Of a stretch of 64,000 nt of DNA, positions 1 to 11,477 are shown piece after piece. The position numbers and the translations under genes were made by a program. Positions within the stretch are counted from its first letter, which is position 1. Each line of letters begins with the position of its first letter. The stretch is from NCBI GenBank assembly GCA_012932865.1, contig SAXG01000029.1:1-64000 (forward strand). The letters run 5' to 3'. The notes under the pieces are model-generated. The model was not told the DNA's origin. It ran no database searches and saw only the letters and a list, made by a program, of their open reading frames with translations. The stretch comes from Amylostereum areolatum. Lineage: Eukaryota; Basidiomycota; Agaricomycetes; Russulales; Stereaceae.

Positions 1-154
1 TTCATGAGGTTTGAAGAGCCCCCAAATCTTTCGCTCGTTCGGGACTCAAAACGTGCATGCGGCGATGTCATTTGTATCATCTAAATTCATAGTTCGGTCC
101 GCCTTTCTAGGCGAACTGGGGGACAGACAAGGATATGCCGAACTGCCTAAGAGT

Positions 155-1204
155 CTACTGAGATCCTGCTCTGTTCGAGACCATGGCCTCCCATTCCTAA
201 GTAACAGTGGCTTCGTCAGAACGGGCATGGCAAAGTTGGTATAGGGGAAGCTCACAGTGGCAGCAATCTCTTTCAGAGTGGTTTGGTATGACGCAACGAA
301 CCATTGGAAGCTGATAGATCTTTCAGACGTATATTTTCATGGGGGGGACTGGACGTTTCGAAACTGCGCACACCCAAAACAACCTCATGAGCGGCGACTT
401 CAAAGGGACAGATAGGACGAGCGACGACGTACTTTTTTTGGACACAGTCCAAGCAGGCCCGCTCTTTTGCAACCACAAATGCCTCCTGTGTCCATGGGGC
501 ATCCAGAAGGGCCCCGGGGAGGCGACGCAATGTGTCCTCCAAATAGGCTGTCAACCACGACTTGACCTGCCTGTCCTCCCGAATACCTGGTAGTTTCGAC
601 ATTGAGCATGTGCAGGCAGTTCCTGGGATTCTGCCGGGCTGGCGCAAACCCATTGCGATGCTGAAGTCATCTTGTAAGGGGAAGGAGTCGGCGAAGCAGC
701 GCGAGAAAACATCGACCATACGGCGGCGGAAATCTGCAAGAAGATTGTATGGGGAAGGAGGAAAACCGGTGAAGCCGCGAGCGAGGGATGCGGTGGCGAG
801 ACGTGCAAGGAGTTGCATAGAGGAATGCGGTGCCCTTCCACGACGCTGGAAAGTCCTTGCGTAAATGATGTCAAAGCCCGACGATGACAGGTCTTTCTCG
901 ATGACCCCCGTCGTCACCATCTCTTGTGTAGCATTGTATGGGAGTGCGAGTGCGAGTGCAAGAGCACTGGCGGTGTGATGATCTGGGGCTCCATGTGCGT
1001 CCTGCCGGAAATGCTCGAACAACAGATTGACTTCATCTCCAGGGATGTTGACATCAAGGGTGATGGTTCGCCCGTCGCTCCATTCGTCAAAGTAACCGAA
1101 TTCGTCCAGGGTTGAAAGATTGGTGCGGAGAAAAACAATGCATAACCCGGGGCCGAAAGCGAGAGTACCGGCCGGTGGAGGTAGTTAAAGACGATCTTAG
1201 ACAT
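155..1204 (-). pseudogene. BTB-like protein with CxC...CxxC motif, frameshifted
   Basis: This is a decayed relative of the genes at 32065-33179 and 62390-63467. The ATG is at 1204-1202. Exon 1 runs down to 433 and exon 2 is 363-256. Exon 3 is 196-155 and ends in TAG. The two introns (432-364 and 255-197) have GT-AG ends and sit at the same places as in the intact copies: just after the CxxC motif, and just before the Glu-Trp that opens the last exon. A CTCSMSKLPG stretch and a later CLDC form the family's CxC...CxxC signature. Two single-base shifts break the frame: one around 1115-1140, between the start region and the LDEFGYFDEW segment, and one around 311-340, next to a run of seven G/C. 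The shifts are seen by comparison with the copy at 62390. The family's function is unknown; the N-terminal half looks BTB-like by inference. Confidence 0.7.
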
Positions 1205-1934
1205 GGTTGTGTGTTGGTTGATCGAAAGGAGGATGGGTTGGGATTGAGCGACGAACAAGCTGCACAAATGACCAGGTCCTTTATACCAGTGGTTGAGACT
1301 GGGCTAGGCCACTCAAGTCTGATATTTTGCCGCATCCATTGGACATGAGGTGGCGATGAAAGCAGAAAACGCTGCTGTCGACTTTCCGCCACCGTAAAAT
1401 TGGCCACTAAGCATTCCCAGGACAACTTGAGGTGGCCATTCGCGTTGGGATTAAAGTGTATGTTCTCGCTATACTTTGCCATATCGGTTAGTGGTAAGCC
1501 CGAACGAGAAAGTGGCCGCTGCATGGCACCGCTGACCAGCCAAGGAGACAATAAGATGCAAACGCCATACGCTTGAGTCGCATTCGAGATAACGCCATCA
1601 CACCGATAGTAAGCAGGGTTTGTACCCAGTGGACTGTTCGTATCTTGTAGGTCGGTGTCGGCGTCGAGAGACTGAGAATGGTCAGCGGATGAAGTTATCG
1701 AAAACTCAAGGATGAGCAGTTGGAGGGGGCACTTATTGAAGCGGTCATTGTACCCCGAAGGTGAACCTTAGTCAAGTCACTTCGTTGTCATGAACACACA
1801 CTGCATATTGTAGGTTGCAGCCTCATTGTCGCGCGACATCGTCCAGTATTGTACACACCCCTAGTCGTTGGAGAGCTCCGTCTTGCCTTCAGATATCGTA
1901 CACGTCTGAGTATCGCCCCACGGCATAGCTCTAT
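1205..1934. other. Intergenic, no gene seen
   Basis: Spacer between the 5' end of the decayed BTB-like gene and the 3' end of the GMC pseudogene. Only short open frames without family resemblance are present. It would contain the promoter of the minus-strand gene starting at 1204. No repeat or RNA gene was recognised. Confidence 0.5.
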
Positions 1935-4900
1935 TCACGAACTTGAAAGCACCTTGCCTTTGATGATGTCGGCGGCTGGCCACGAGGGTTAGCATCCGTC
2001 AGGAGGTGGCGAGGTAAACGTGTCTTACCTAACTCGGCGATCGCATATGCGGTGGCTACGTGCAAAATGGTTACTGGTCAGGAGACCTTGGAAGTTCATA
2101 GATGTAGACGGACGCTCACCTTGGGTATGGGCGCCGATGTGGAGTGGGATGATCGAGATATCGGCGACGCGGAGGTTCGTCGTTCCATACACCTGCGATC
2201 CAGCGCGTGTCAGTGAGGGACCTCCTTGTGCATGAACGTCTGGAGACAGACCTTGAGTTTGTTGTCCACCACGCCGCCATCTTCGTGAGGAAGCATCGAA
2301 ACAGGAACCGATGGTGTCTGGCGAAAAATTCGGGGATTCGCATAGGTTCCAGTCCTAGTCACAAATGCGAGGCGTACGATAAGTTGTGTTGAAGTTGGCC
2401 TTGAGGTAGTCTATCGCATGTTTAGTGAGCTTGGGGCATCGCTCGGAACGAAAGACTCATACCATGCTATCTGTTCATCCGTCTCGTACTCGAAGCCGGG
2501 GTGATCTCGACACCTAGGAAAGTTAGATGAAAGGCGAAGTTAATTTGGCAAGGAAACGTCGTACCTGGTGAGGAGACTCTTCAACGGTCCTGCGGGGCAA
2601 GGCGACGACTGAACTTAAGCATTTCGATGAGTGAGAGAATGTCTGTGAATACAGGCTAATCAACAATCTTGTATACTTCCATTGCGCACAGTGGAACGTA
2701 CCGTAGGCCTCTTCGCAAGTAATAGTGGGTCGATCTTCGGTTTGCTGCAGAGGGGTCATTTCGATGCTACGTGCTGCCCAATCGTCGGTCTCATGCGGAC
2801 GTCGCAATGAAACCCGACTCACAATCGTGCCACGGGAGATCGGGGTGGTTGAGCAAGCATGTGAACGTGACGTATTTCTCCTCGGCTCAGGCAGCTCTGG
2901 ATCGCTTTGGTCAGCACCCTCATCGACTCCGTCGGCCACGAGAAAATGTACTTGGGGAAGGTGGAGAACCGGTTGGCGAGTACCAGCTCACAGGTGGGCT
3001 CTTGTGCCTTGATGTGCTCGAGCTGGACAGTCAGCTGCTTTTCGAGCGCAGTGGAGTACTCCCCGGACTTGATGCGCGCCGTAATATCAGCTTCAAGCTT
3101 GCGTTGAAGTGCTTCTGCATCTGGACTGATTGAAGATAGTGGCACGAAGGTCATACAAGTCGTCGCCATGCCGTAGACACCTTTCCCCGATTCGCTGGGA
3201 AGTGGGGGTTTCAGTCAATAGCGCACAGGCGGAGGGGAAGAACTGTACTAGAGTTTCAGTTGTTTCTTCATTTCTTCCGGGTCTCGGAGGCAGTCGAAGG
3301 TCAGGTAGTCGTCTTCGATCTCCTTGCGAACCTCTACGGTGTATCATTAACATAATATCGTCGTTCTTTCGAGAGGATATCTCACCATACGTAACTCCGC
3401 TGTGGACATGTTCTTGAACGTTGGTGCCAACGCCTGGAAGATGAAGCTTCACGTCGATATCAGCATTGCGTAGGACTTCCTGGTCTCCTATGCCGGATAA
3501 CTCCAAAATCTGGGGGAGGCGAACACATCAGACTGCCGCGCGGGGTTTGGATATGAATAGGACGTTTACTTGTGGTGACATGATCGCGCTGATAGACTGA
3601 GTGGTCAAACGAGGACGATAATGACACGATGTGAAAAGTAACGTACCCTGCAGCCAGTATCACTTCCTTTCCGACCATGGCATTGTAGGTCGAACCTTGA
3701 TGGACGAAAGTTTACCGCGGTCGCGGTCAGCGAAGGGTCGTCCGTGTTCGAGACTTTCGACGTGGCGATGCCGACACCGTGGGCGGACGTGAGGACGGTG
3801 AGGTTCGGCCGCGAAGCATTGGGCTTGTAGTACATCTGAAAGCACGTGTACTGTTAGGAGACAAACGAAGGTGGGAAACAGGATACGAACGTTGGCTGAA
3901 TATGAGCGCATGCGCTCCGTAGGATGGATGGTGGACCGGGGTCAACCATGTCCCCTTCGTCTGGTGCGAACTTTAGAGTGATAACACACAATGAACAAAT
4001 CCGAGCCTACGTTTCCGGAAAACTATGCAATTGTGGGTTGGTTCGAGACATGCAGGAGCAGGCAGCAAAGGCACTCACCGGTTCGTCAACGCGCTGGATA
4101 CCGAAGGCACCTAAAGCCTACAATAGACCAAATGATTAAGTTACGCAGCGGGTCAGAGAATCAATAACTACCTCCTGGTACGGCTTCTCAAAGTTGGAGA
4201 TCGTGATGGGAAATGCAGTCGTCAAAGGCCCTGCGACGTTTTCAGCGTGTGATTCAAATGGATGATATCCCTGTGCTCACCATCAACACCATGCTCCGCG
4301 AGGTCGAAGCTCGCCACCCTCCGACCCTGGCTGTGTCACGGTAGGGGGCACAAACTGTTCCACCTTCCTGTAGTATTTCTTGAGCAGCTCCCAGTTCCAA
4401 CCCACGTTTCCGAGTTCTTCGAAGGCTGGATGTGGTGCATAAGAAGCAATTAAGACGGCAGGACAGAGCGGAACGCACCATCGATATCGCTCTTCGCCGG
4501 GAGGTGGAACTGGAAGAAATTGATGGCGGAGCTGCCGCCGAGGCCCTTCCCGCTGCATTCGAATGAGTAGTGCGAAAAGCGGATATCAACGGAGAGCCCA
4601 CCGAGCCCAATATAGTGATCTGCCTCCTAGACGGTCCTGCGGGATCTGCGGTTCATAGGTCGATACGGAGAGTTCAGGGCCCGAGTTGCACACAAAAAGC
4701 ACCGACAGTCTGGTGTCCCCAATCATACTCGGGTTTGCGAAAGTGGCTGCCGAAGGATGCTGGGGTCACTGGAGAATGTGCTAAGTGACAGTGACGAATA
4801 TGATGTAGATGCGAACGCACGTATGGCTGGATCGTCGATGTTGGCGGGACCTGCCTCGAGTACCAAGACGGTCATAGCCGGGTCCTCGGACAGACGTGCA

Positions 4901-5105
4901 GCTACGACCAGACCGGCCGTCTGGATAGAAGTCAATGCGATGGACCTGTACAACGGAAGATGCTTGTTGACATACGCCACCCTCCTGTTCAATGAATGTG
5001 GCGTGAGTTGTTGGCCAGTTCACCGGCAGGGAGAAAAACAACCAACACACCTACGATGATATAGTCGAACACCTCGTTAGAGATTTGGTCCACAGTCGCG
5101 GACAT
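1935..5105 (-). pseudogene. GMC-family FAD oxidoreductase, multiply frameshifted
   Basis: An intracellular-type GMC oxidoreductase (FAD alcohol oxidase or dehydrogenase family). The ATG is at 5105 and there is no signal peptide. Stepwise splicing recovers the Rossmann segment IIVGGGTAGLVVAARLSEDP, with its GGxxx centre supplied by a 6-nt exon. It also recovers the GMC signature GKGLGGSSAINFF, the LELSGIGDQEVL motif, the SPDAEALQ region, the C-terminal segment with GSC...GGVVDNKLK and VYGTTNLRVAD, and the last exon ending AADIIKGK before TGA at 1937-1935. More than ten short introns have good GT-AG ends. Frame breaks lie near 4310-4335, 3936-3945, 3708-3713 and 2831-2860, and at least one more around 2700-2760. 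One pair near 2835-2865 compensates and leaves about 16 residues scrambled. With at least five indels it is most simply a pseudogene. The substrate cannot be inferred. Confidence 0.8.
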
Positions 5106-5741
5106 TGTGCATATACCGTCAAGGCGAAGCTGGATGCGGAAAGATCGACGGGCTGCCTAACGAGTAAGTATGATCCTGATTCCTGACCGCCTATTGTTGG
5201 TCAGGTGAGTTCGTGAGCTACATCAACAGCGGGGCGCGCAGGAAAGGCCGCGGAGACCTCCCCGAAGTTTCAGACCGAACGGGAATAGTATTTTGTTCAA
5301 GGGGTGGAACCGTGGATTCTGGAAGACAGACCAAGGCGGCCTGAGAGAACCTAACCAACTTCATCGCGGGGCCTGACAAACGTCTGACGAGGTTCGAAGT
5401 CGATAATCAAAGAGTCAGTGCCGGTGTTGTTCACCCATTGAGGCGATAAATAAACAGATGCGCCCGCAGTTCGAACGAGGATGTAGACCGTAGATTGGGC
5501 GTAGATGATGTCCTCGGAAGACGTTGCGATGGTTGTTTCTGCCGGGCGCTGGTGCAGGCCGGGCCGGGCCGGTGCACCCCATATTCGGGGACAGCTCGAG
5601 GCCTGTGTGATTTCTTTACACTACCGGCTCAGCCAATAAAGCAAAAACGGTGGTATGTATTGGGTTTATATGGGTTATCATGGTGTGATGCGTACAACTA
5701 TCATACAACTATCGCAAGTCTGACCGGGCGACACCGACGCT
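5106..5741. other. Intergenic, no gene seen
   Basis: Lies between the start of the GMC pseudogene and the 3' end of the kinase gene. It contains only short frames of no recognisable family. No RNA gene or repeat was found by eye. Confidence 0.5.
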
Positions 5742-6771
5742 TCACTTGCGTCCAACGACATCCGCCCACCACCACCGTACGCGATCCATCATCTTGGGAA
5801 CGCGCGACGTCGTCATCATGCCGTCGCAAAGATTTCCGATCGAGTCGCCTTCCTCGCGGCGCAAAGCGCTGGAAGAGACGACGTTGCTCGGGGCGGGAGT
5901 GGCCTGACGAGAAGATTTGGGCTGGGGAGCCGGTTTGGTGAAGGTGCGGGAGAAGAAATTGCGGACAGAGGAGAGTGCAGAGGGCGAGGGCGAGGGCGAA
6001 GGCGAAGGAGCCTTCGCTTGCAGAAGAGTAGAGGTGAACGTGAAGGCGGTCCAGGGGTCTTCGCCATGGGCGTATGGTGTGCCGTAGGGGAAGGGGATGG
6101 CGGCGCGCTCTGAGGTGTTGGGACGCGAGCGGGGTGGGGGTGGTTTCTTCCAGGCTGAGGGACCGCTGTGCGCGGACATCGCCTTCCAGTCACTACGCGG
6201 AGCCATCGTCAGCCTGAGAAAGCGAAGAAGAAAACGCAAACGAACGTACATGGTAGAGAAAAACGGGTGAGCCTTGATTTCCTCGACAGAGGGACGCTGG
6301 GCGGGATCCTTGGCGAGCATGCGCGCGAGGAGGTCCCGCGCGTCGACGAACTGGTCGCAGTGAAGCTCCTCCTGGGTGAAGTGGAGCGGCTCGTTGATGA
6401 CCGCGTCGCCAATCGACTTGATGTCGACGGAGTTGAACGGGGTCTGGTGCGTCTCCAAATCAGCTCGAGCTTTAGGGAGCGGAAAAAGAGCACGTACCCT
6501 GCCGAATAGCATATAAAAGAGTGTGATACCTGCAGACCAGATATCGACGCCGTAGGAGTAGGCCTGGCTCATATGGAGCTCCGGGGCGAAGTATTGCGGT
6601 GTCCCACAGCGTTGGTGAGAGAACCCGGGTGGCGTCGTGCCCTCCGGGTAAGGAATAGTAGGAAGGACCTTGGGCGCACGGGGGTCCGAGTGGTGGACAT
6701 CGTAAGGGATGTATTTGAAGTCGCGGGTGAGGCCGAAGTCGGCGAGGACGATGTGTCCCTTGTTGTCGATG

Positions 6772-6802
<31 letters not shown>

Positions 6803-7834
6803 CGAGGCCCTTGGTGTGGAGCTCGCCGAGGAGGACGAACTGAAAAGTGCGTTGATCAACCAACCGAAGCCAGACCAAGGGGAAGAGTGTGACATACTAG
6901 CTCGGCCATCCAAACGCGTGCGGAGCCCACCGGGATTGGGTTACCGAATGTAACCTTGTGCTTAACGTCGCCATACTGGACGAATTGCTATACCCGTTCG
7001 TCAGCGCTGCCCCGTTCTCGATCTGATGGGAAGAACGTACCATGGCTAGGTAGTAATTGACGGAGTCGTGCCAGCTCGCGTAGAGCTGCACGAAACCGTG
7101 CATGTTCTCGATCTCACGCATCGCGTGGTGTTCGTCCTGGACGAAGCGAAAGGGGGACTTGTTCTTGGGCATGATCTTGAGGGCCAGTTCGACGGCCGAC
7201 ACCTTGTGGGTTGCGCGGTAGACCATACCGAACGCGCCTTGGCCGAGCTTCTCGTGGATGTCGAAGTCGGTGATGCTGAGGAGGCGGGTGGCGGGTGCTG
7301 GGGTAAGGGGAGATGCGCATGCGGAAGCAGAAGCCGGGACCGAGGCAGGAGAGGGTACGAAGCACTGAGAAGGAGAGAACGCCGATTTGTCGAAAGCGGG
7401 GGAGGACGGGGGAGTGGTGATGCCTGTCTCCGCAGGGCTTAGGACGGGCGAAAGAAGCGAAGGGATTCTGGTAGTGGCTGTCGTCGCTGATGATTGCGGG
7501 AGTGCAGGAGCCAGGAGCAAAGACCGCCTTGTGATGCGTTCTTGACGACGCTCTTCACGACATTGGAGATGCTGGTGAATGCGTGAGTGGATATATGCGT
7601 CGGGAAAAAAGTGCGCAACATACGAAATAGTAGAGTTCGGTCTTGCGAGAAAGCCTCTTGTAGGCGTGGATGTCCAGGATGGCGGGGTCATGCGGATTAA
7701 GGATGTACACTGGGGAAGTACTGGGAGCCGCCTCCTGCAATCGGTGGTTAGCAAGATGAAACAAAACGTAGATGGTAGAAACGCACTTGGATAATCAAGG
7801 AAGTTGGGCGGGAAAGGATAACTTGAAGGGCCAT
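5742..7834 (-). CDS. AGC-like serine/threonine protein kinase
   Basis: A 588-residue kinase in seven exons: 7834-7787, 7734-7624, 7571-7041, 6987-6898, 6839-6498, 6443-6250 and 6192-5742. The sum is a multiple of three. After a Ser/Pro-rich N-terminal region come the glycine loop GQGAFGMVY, the ATP-anchoring lysine in ELALKIMPK, the catalytic loop [10 protein letters not shown], the DFG motif in ADFGLTRDF, the activation-loop APE and the DIWSAG helix. The lobe ends with HPFFSTIDW, typical of AGC-type kinases. The tail is rich in Ser, Pro and Lys. All catalytic residues are present, so it is probably active. It could signal in an NDR/PKA-like branch, but no close orthologue was identified. The 57-nt intron at 6249-6193 is required to create the FFSTIDW motif. 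Confidence 0.88.
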
Positions 7835-8713
7835 GTTGATGCGATATAGCTTTGAACGGCGGGGTGTTGAGCTTGAAGGCGACTGGGCACTTGGATGCGA
7901 CGAGATCAACGACCTCCCCCCTCATTCCACTCCGATATTTATACCTGCAGACATTGGGTGTCAGACTGGCCCGGAGATTCTGCGCGAAGAAGAGAAACAC
8001 GCACAGTCCAGTCCGGGCTGCATGTCGCATTTCGTTTTGGACTGTTCGTGTTTGTGATGTCGATCTGAACTGAAATTCGAGGGAGACGCGGTCGTGAAAA
8101 GTCCATTGAGACAGCGATGAGAAAAGCCGGAATTGTGGGATATCCGACGTGTATGCTGGGATCCAACCAAGCACAGGGGAACTGGAAGTCGATCGAGTTC
8201 ATATTGTTGGGTCGACGATGTCGTGAGAAATCCGACAATGGACGCTGTCTGGCATTGGCGCCCGCCGGCGGTTGCCGGCAGTCCCAAAGCCGTCAATCTT
8301 TCCGCTCCAGAGTCCAAGCTTGGTTCAAGCTCCAAGGCGGGTTTCTCTCCGGGTTCTATAGGAATTCTCATCATCCCCTCAATAACCCCTTGAGGATTAG
8401 CTCGCTTACTTGTCCCCATGACTGCGTGGATACTCAATGGTCTGCACCAACTTGGTCTGCACTCACCGCGGAACATAGACGTAGGGCGCCACACTATCCA
8501 CACACCCGACCCCCAAGATAGTACATTCAAAGGTACGATCTACTTTTTTGTGCTGTCGGATAGGACAGAATAATTACCCATGACCCAAGTACGATCTCGT
8601 GTAGCCTCTCCAACGTAAACGCGGACGTTTGATCGCATTCTTGGGTCATGCAAAGTCCAAAGCCTCGTACTTAAGCCAACCACTGGCGCTTTGCCCACTT
8701 CTCCATCGTGATC
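7835..8713. promoter_or_regulatory. Divergent intergenic region, kinase / O-methyltransferase A
   Basis: The spacer holds the promoter side of both the minus-strand kinase and the plus-strand O-methyltransferase. The part from about 8325 to 8700 is recognisably repeated at about 11050-11470, upstream of the second methyltransferase. Shared stretches include CTCCAAGGCGG, CCCTTGAGGATTAGC, GGGCGCCACAC and CCCCAAGATAGTA. No separate gene is seen. Confidence 0.6.
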
Positions 8714-10654
8714 ATGGACGCCATCGCCGAACTCAGATCCCTAGTACAAATCCTCACATCCTCCATCGACACCATCGAGGACACCCTTAGGGACAGCGGC
8801 TTCGATTTTCCTTCGCCCCACACACCGTTCACCGAGGAGTCTGAAGTCGCACGTCATGTTCCCGCCGTGATGGATGCGGTGGCGAACATGACATCCGCCG
8901 CAACTCAGCTGGCCTCTTACGTTCGGCCTCCAACAATGACCATCGTCAACCTGTCTTTAATGGTGCGCGGGGTATTCGTTGCGGGAGCGTACATCACTGA
9001 CGTTACTCCTCTACAGCATGCTGTCTCCGCCGCGTTGAACGTCATCGCGGAAGCGCACGTCCCTGAAGTCATGCGGGACTCCGGGTCCAAGGTAGGCTTT
9101 TGTGCATTGTCGTGTTCTTGCCAGGCCACTCATGGCGCTCTTCAGGGAATGCACGTAATCGATCTCGCTCGTCCAAGTGGCATGGATCCTCTGAAACTCG
9201 GTATTTCCCAACCTTCTTTTTGCACTGTCCTCCGAGTCCCTGACAACCGACATTCGATGCAGCGCGCCTGTTGCGTCTGGCCGCCACAAAACATGTTTTC
9301 GTCGAAGTGTCTCCCGACGTCTTCGCCCACAACAGGGCGTCTAGTCTTCTTGACACCGGAAAGTCCGTGGATGTGATACTCTCCAAGTATGAGTAATCCT
9401 CTCGTCTTGTTCTGCTCGTCGTGACTTACTACATATTGTGATAGCCCCATTGATAAGCATACGGGCGTGCAAGGCTTGTCTGCGTGGGCTGGCTCCATGT
9501 GCGCCTTCTCGTGCCTTTGTGGTTTACGTTTGACTCATCCCGAGCGTGTTTAGGGGCGACGAGTTCATGAAGACACTGTCCTACCTCGCCGAAGCGGTTT
9601 TGGACCCAGTGTCGGGGCACTCAACCGATATGTACGACGTCGCGTTCAACAGAGCGTTCAACACCAAAGATTTCTTTTTCGGCTGGTACGAGCTCCCGGA
9701 GAACAGGTACAGGCTCTCGCGGTTCGGATACGCGATGGACGCCACGGCGAAGATGATGGTGTCCAAGGCAATCGTCGATGGTCAGTCCCACTTGCTGCCT
9801 CAAGATGATAGACCGAGCTAAATATTGACGCGACGGTAAAACAGGACTGGATTGGCGTGGACTCGGAGAAGGCGCGGTCGTCGTAGATGTCGGGAGCGGC
9901 GTTGGTGCGCAAGCCTTAATCCTGGCGAAGGAATGTCCCAATCTCCGCATCGTTCTTCAGGACCGCGGTCCCCCTCTTGAAGACGCGAAGAACGTGAGCG
10001 TTGAAGCCTCTCTGACACCTATTGACTGACTAGATCATCGGCACAGTATTGGAAGGGGGAGCTTCCCGGCGCATTGGATACCGGGAGAGTAACATTACAA
10101 GGTCAGTGTGGTGGCGAAATTTCTCCTTACGACCCCTCACCAATAACGCTGGTCTATGACAGAACACGACTTCAGAACCCCACAGCCGGTCAAGAATGCC
10201 AGCGTCTTTCTCATGCGCAGGATTATGCACGACTACTCCGACGACATCTGTATCGACATCCTCCGTCACTTGCGCGACGCCGCCTCTCCCTCCACCCGGC
10301 TCGTCATCGTCGACAATGTGACCCCCTACGCCTGTGCCACGGAGGAGGCGAACATCAAACAAGCCGTGAATGGCAGCTCTAGCAAGACAACGCCAGCGCC
10401 GCTCTTAGCCAACAGGGGCGATGTGAATCTCACGGTATATCTAATGGACATCCTGGTAGGTTCAATGACGCCTGCATTCCCAGCTACCCCGCTGATTCGG
10501 CGCGCAGATGATGGGCCTTATCGGCGGCCTCGAGAGAACGGAGGCACAGTTCCGAGACATCCTAGAAAAGAGCGGATGGAAGCTGGAGCGGGTGTACAAA
10601 GGGAGCTCTCCTTTCTCGATGAGCCACCACAAAGTCATTGCTGTTCCTGCCTGA
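8714..10654 (+). CDS. O-methyltransferase, COMT type (tandem copy A)
   Basis: A SAM-dependent O-methyltransferase of about 468 residues in ten exons: 8714-8962, 9017-9091, 9146-9200, 9263-9386, 9445-9487, 9564-9780, 9845-9993, 10047-10101, 10163-10455 and 10508-10654. An N-terminal helical dimerisation-like part precedes the SAM-binding motif VVVDVGSGVGAQ in exon 7. The catalytic region follows in exon 9 (MRRIMHDYSDD, then RLVIVDNV). The last exon has the EAQFRDILEKSGW motif common in fungal secondary-metabolism O-methyltransferases. The gene is duplicated in tandem at 11478-13417. The intron after exon 5 begins GC at 9488, where the twin has GT, so splicing may be weak; read-through meets a TAG. 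Its substrate is unknown and no other biosynthetic genes lie beside it. Confidence 0.82.
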
Positions 10655-11477
10655 CTCGTTCTCAACTCGCAGTCCAATAATATAAGTATACCGTAGGCGT
10701 TGCCATGGCGCGCGTCAGTGGCTGTTAAGTACATGGATCAAACTGGTTAAGTGCTTAGTAAGCTAGTACAATGACAGTACCGTGACATTCGAGTCTAACG
10801 ATGGGGGTCTCGCCGTCTCGTCGGTCTCGCACAACTTCGACCGCTCTCGCATCAAGTTGGATGCATGTATGTAGACGAATTTCAGAAATCGTTTCACTTG
10901 AAGCAATGAAACTGAAGAGTTTCCTCATGCAGGTCTGCTACTAGTAGTACGTCTGCCAAGGTCTGCCAGTGTCGTCTGCCCAGGCCCAGCCCTTACTCCG
11001 TCGCTGTGCCAGCTCCTGGCCAGCTCACGACATTCTATGACTATCCGCTACGCTCCAAGGCGGTTCTCGCTTCGGGTCGTATACAGCAACTTCTTAACCC
11101 TCCAATAAACCCTTGAGGATTAGCCCGCCTTGGGCGGACGTGCTTGCCTTCACGATGCGTGAAAATTCAATGGTCGGCAACAAGTTTGTACCCAGCCTAC
11201 CGCGGAGCATAGATGTTGGGCGCCACACGATCCACACTACCGGTCCCCAAGATAGTATATCTATTCAAAGGTAAGAACAGCTTCTTTTGACCGCGCAGCG
11301 CGTACTACATGGCTCCAGCGCACCACTCTGTCACCGCGCGCGGCAGCTCTGAGCTGACGATGCATTGCCGCTTTCAACGTAAACGCGGACGTTGTGATCG
11401 TATTCTTGGGTCATGCAAGTCAAAAGCCTCATACTTAAGCCAACCACTGGCACTTTGCCCCCTTCCTCATCGTATTC
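10655..11477. promoter_or_regulatory. Spacer between tandem O-methyltransferases
   Basis: It separates the two methyltransferase copies. From about 11050 it matches the upstream region of copy A, so the duplication included the promoter. The stretch 10690-11040 holds nothing recognisable. Confidence 0.6.
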
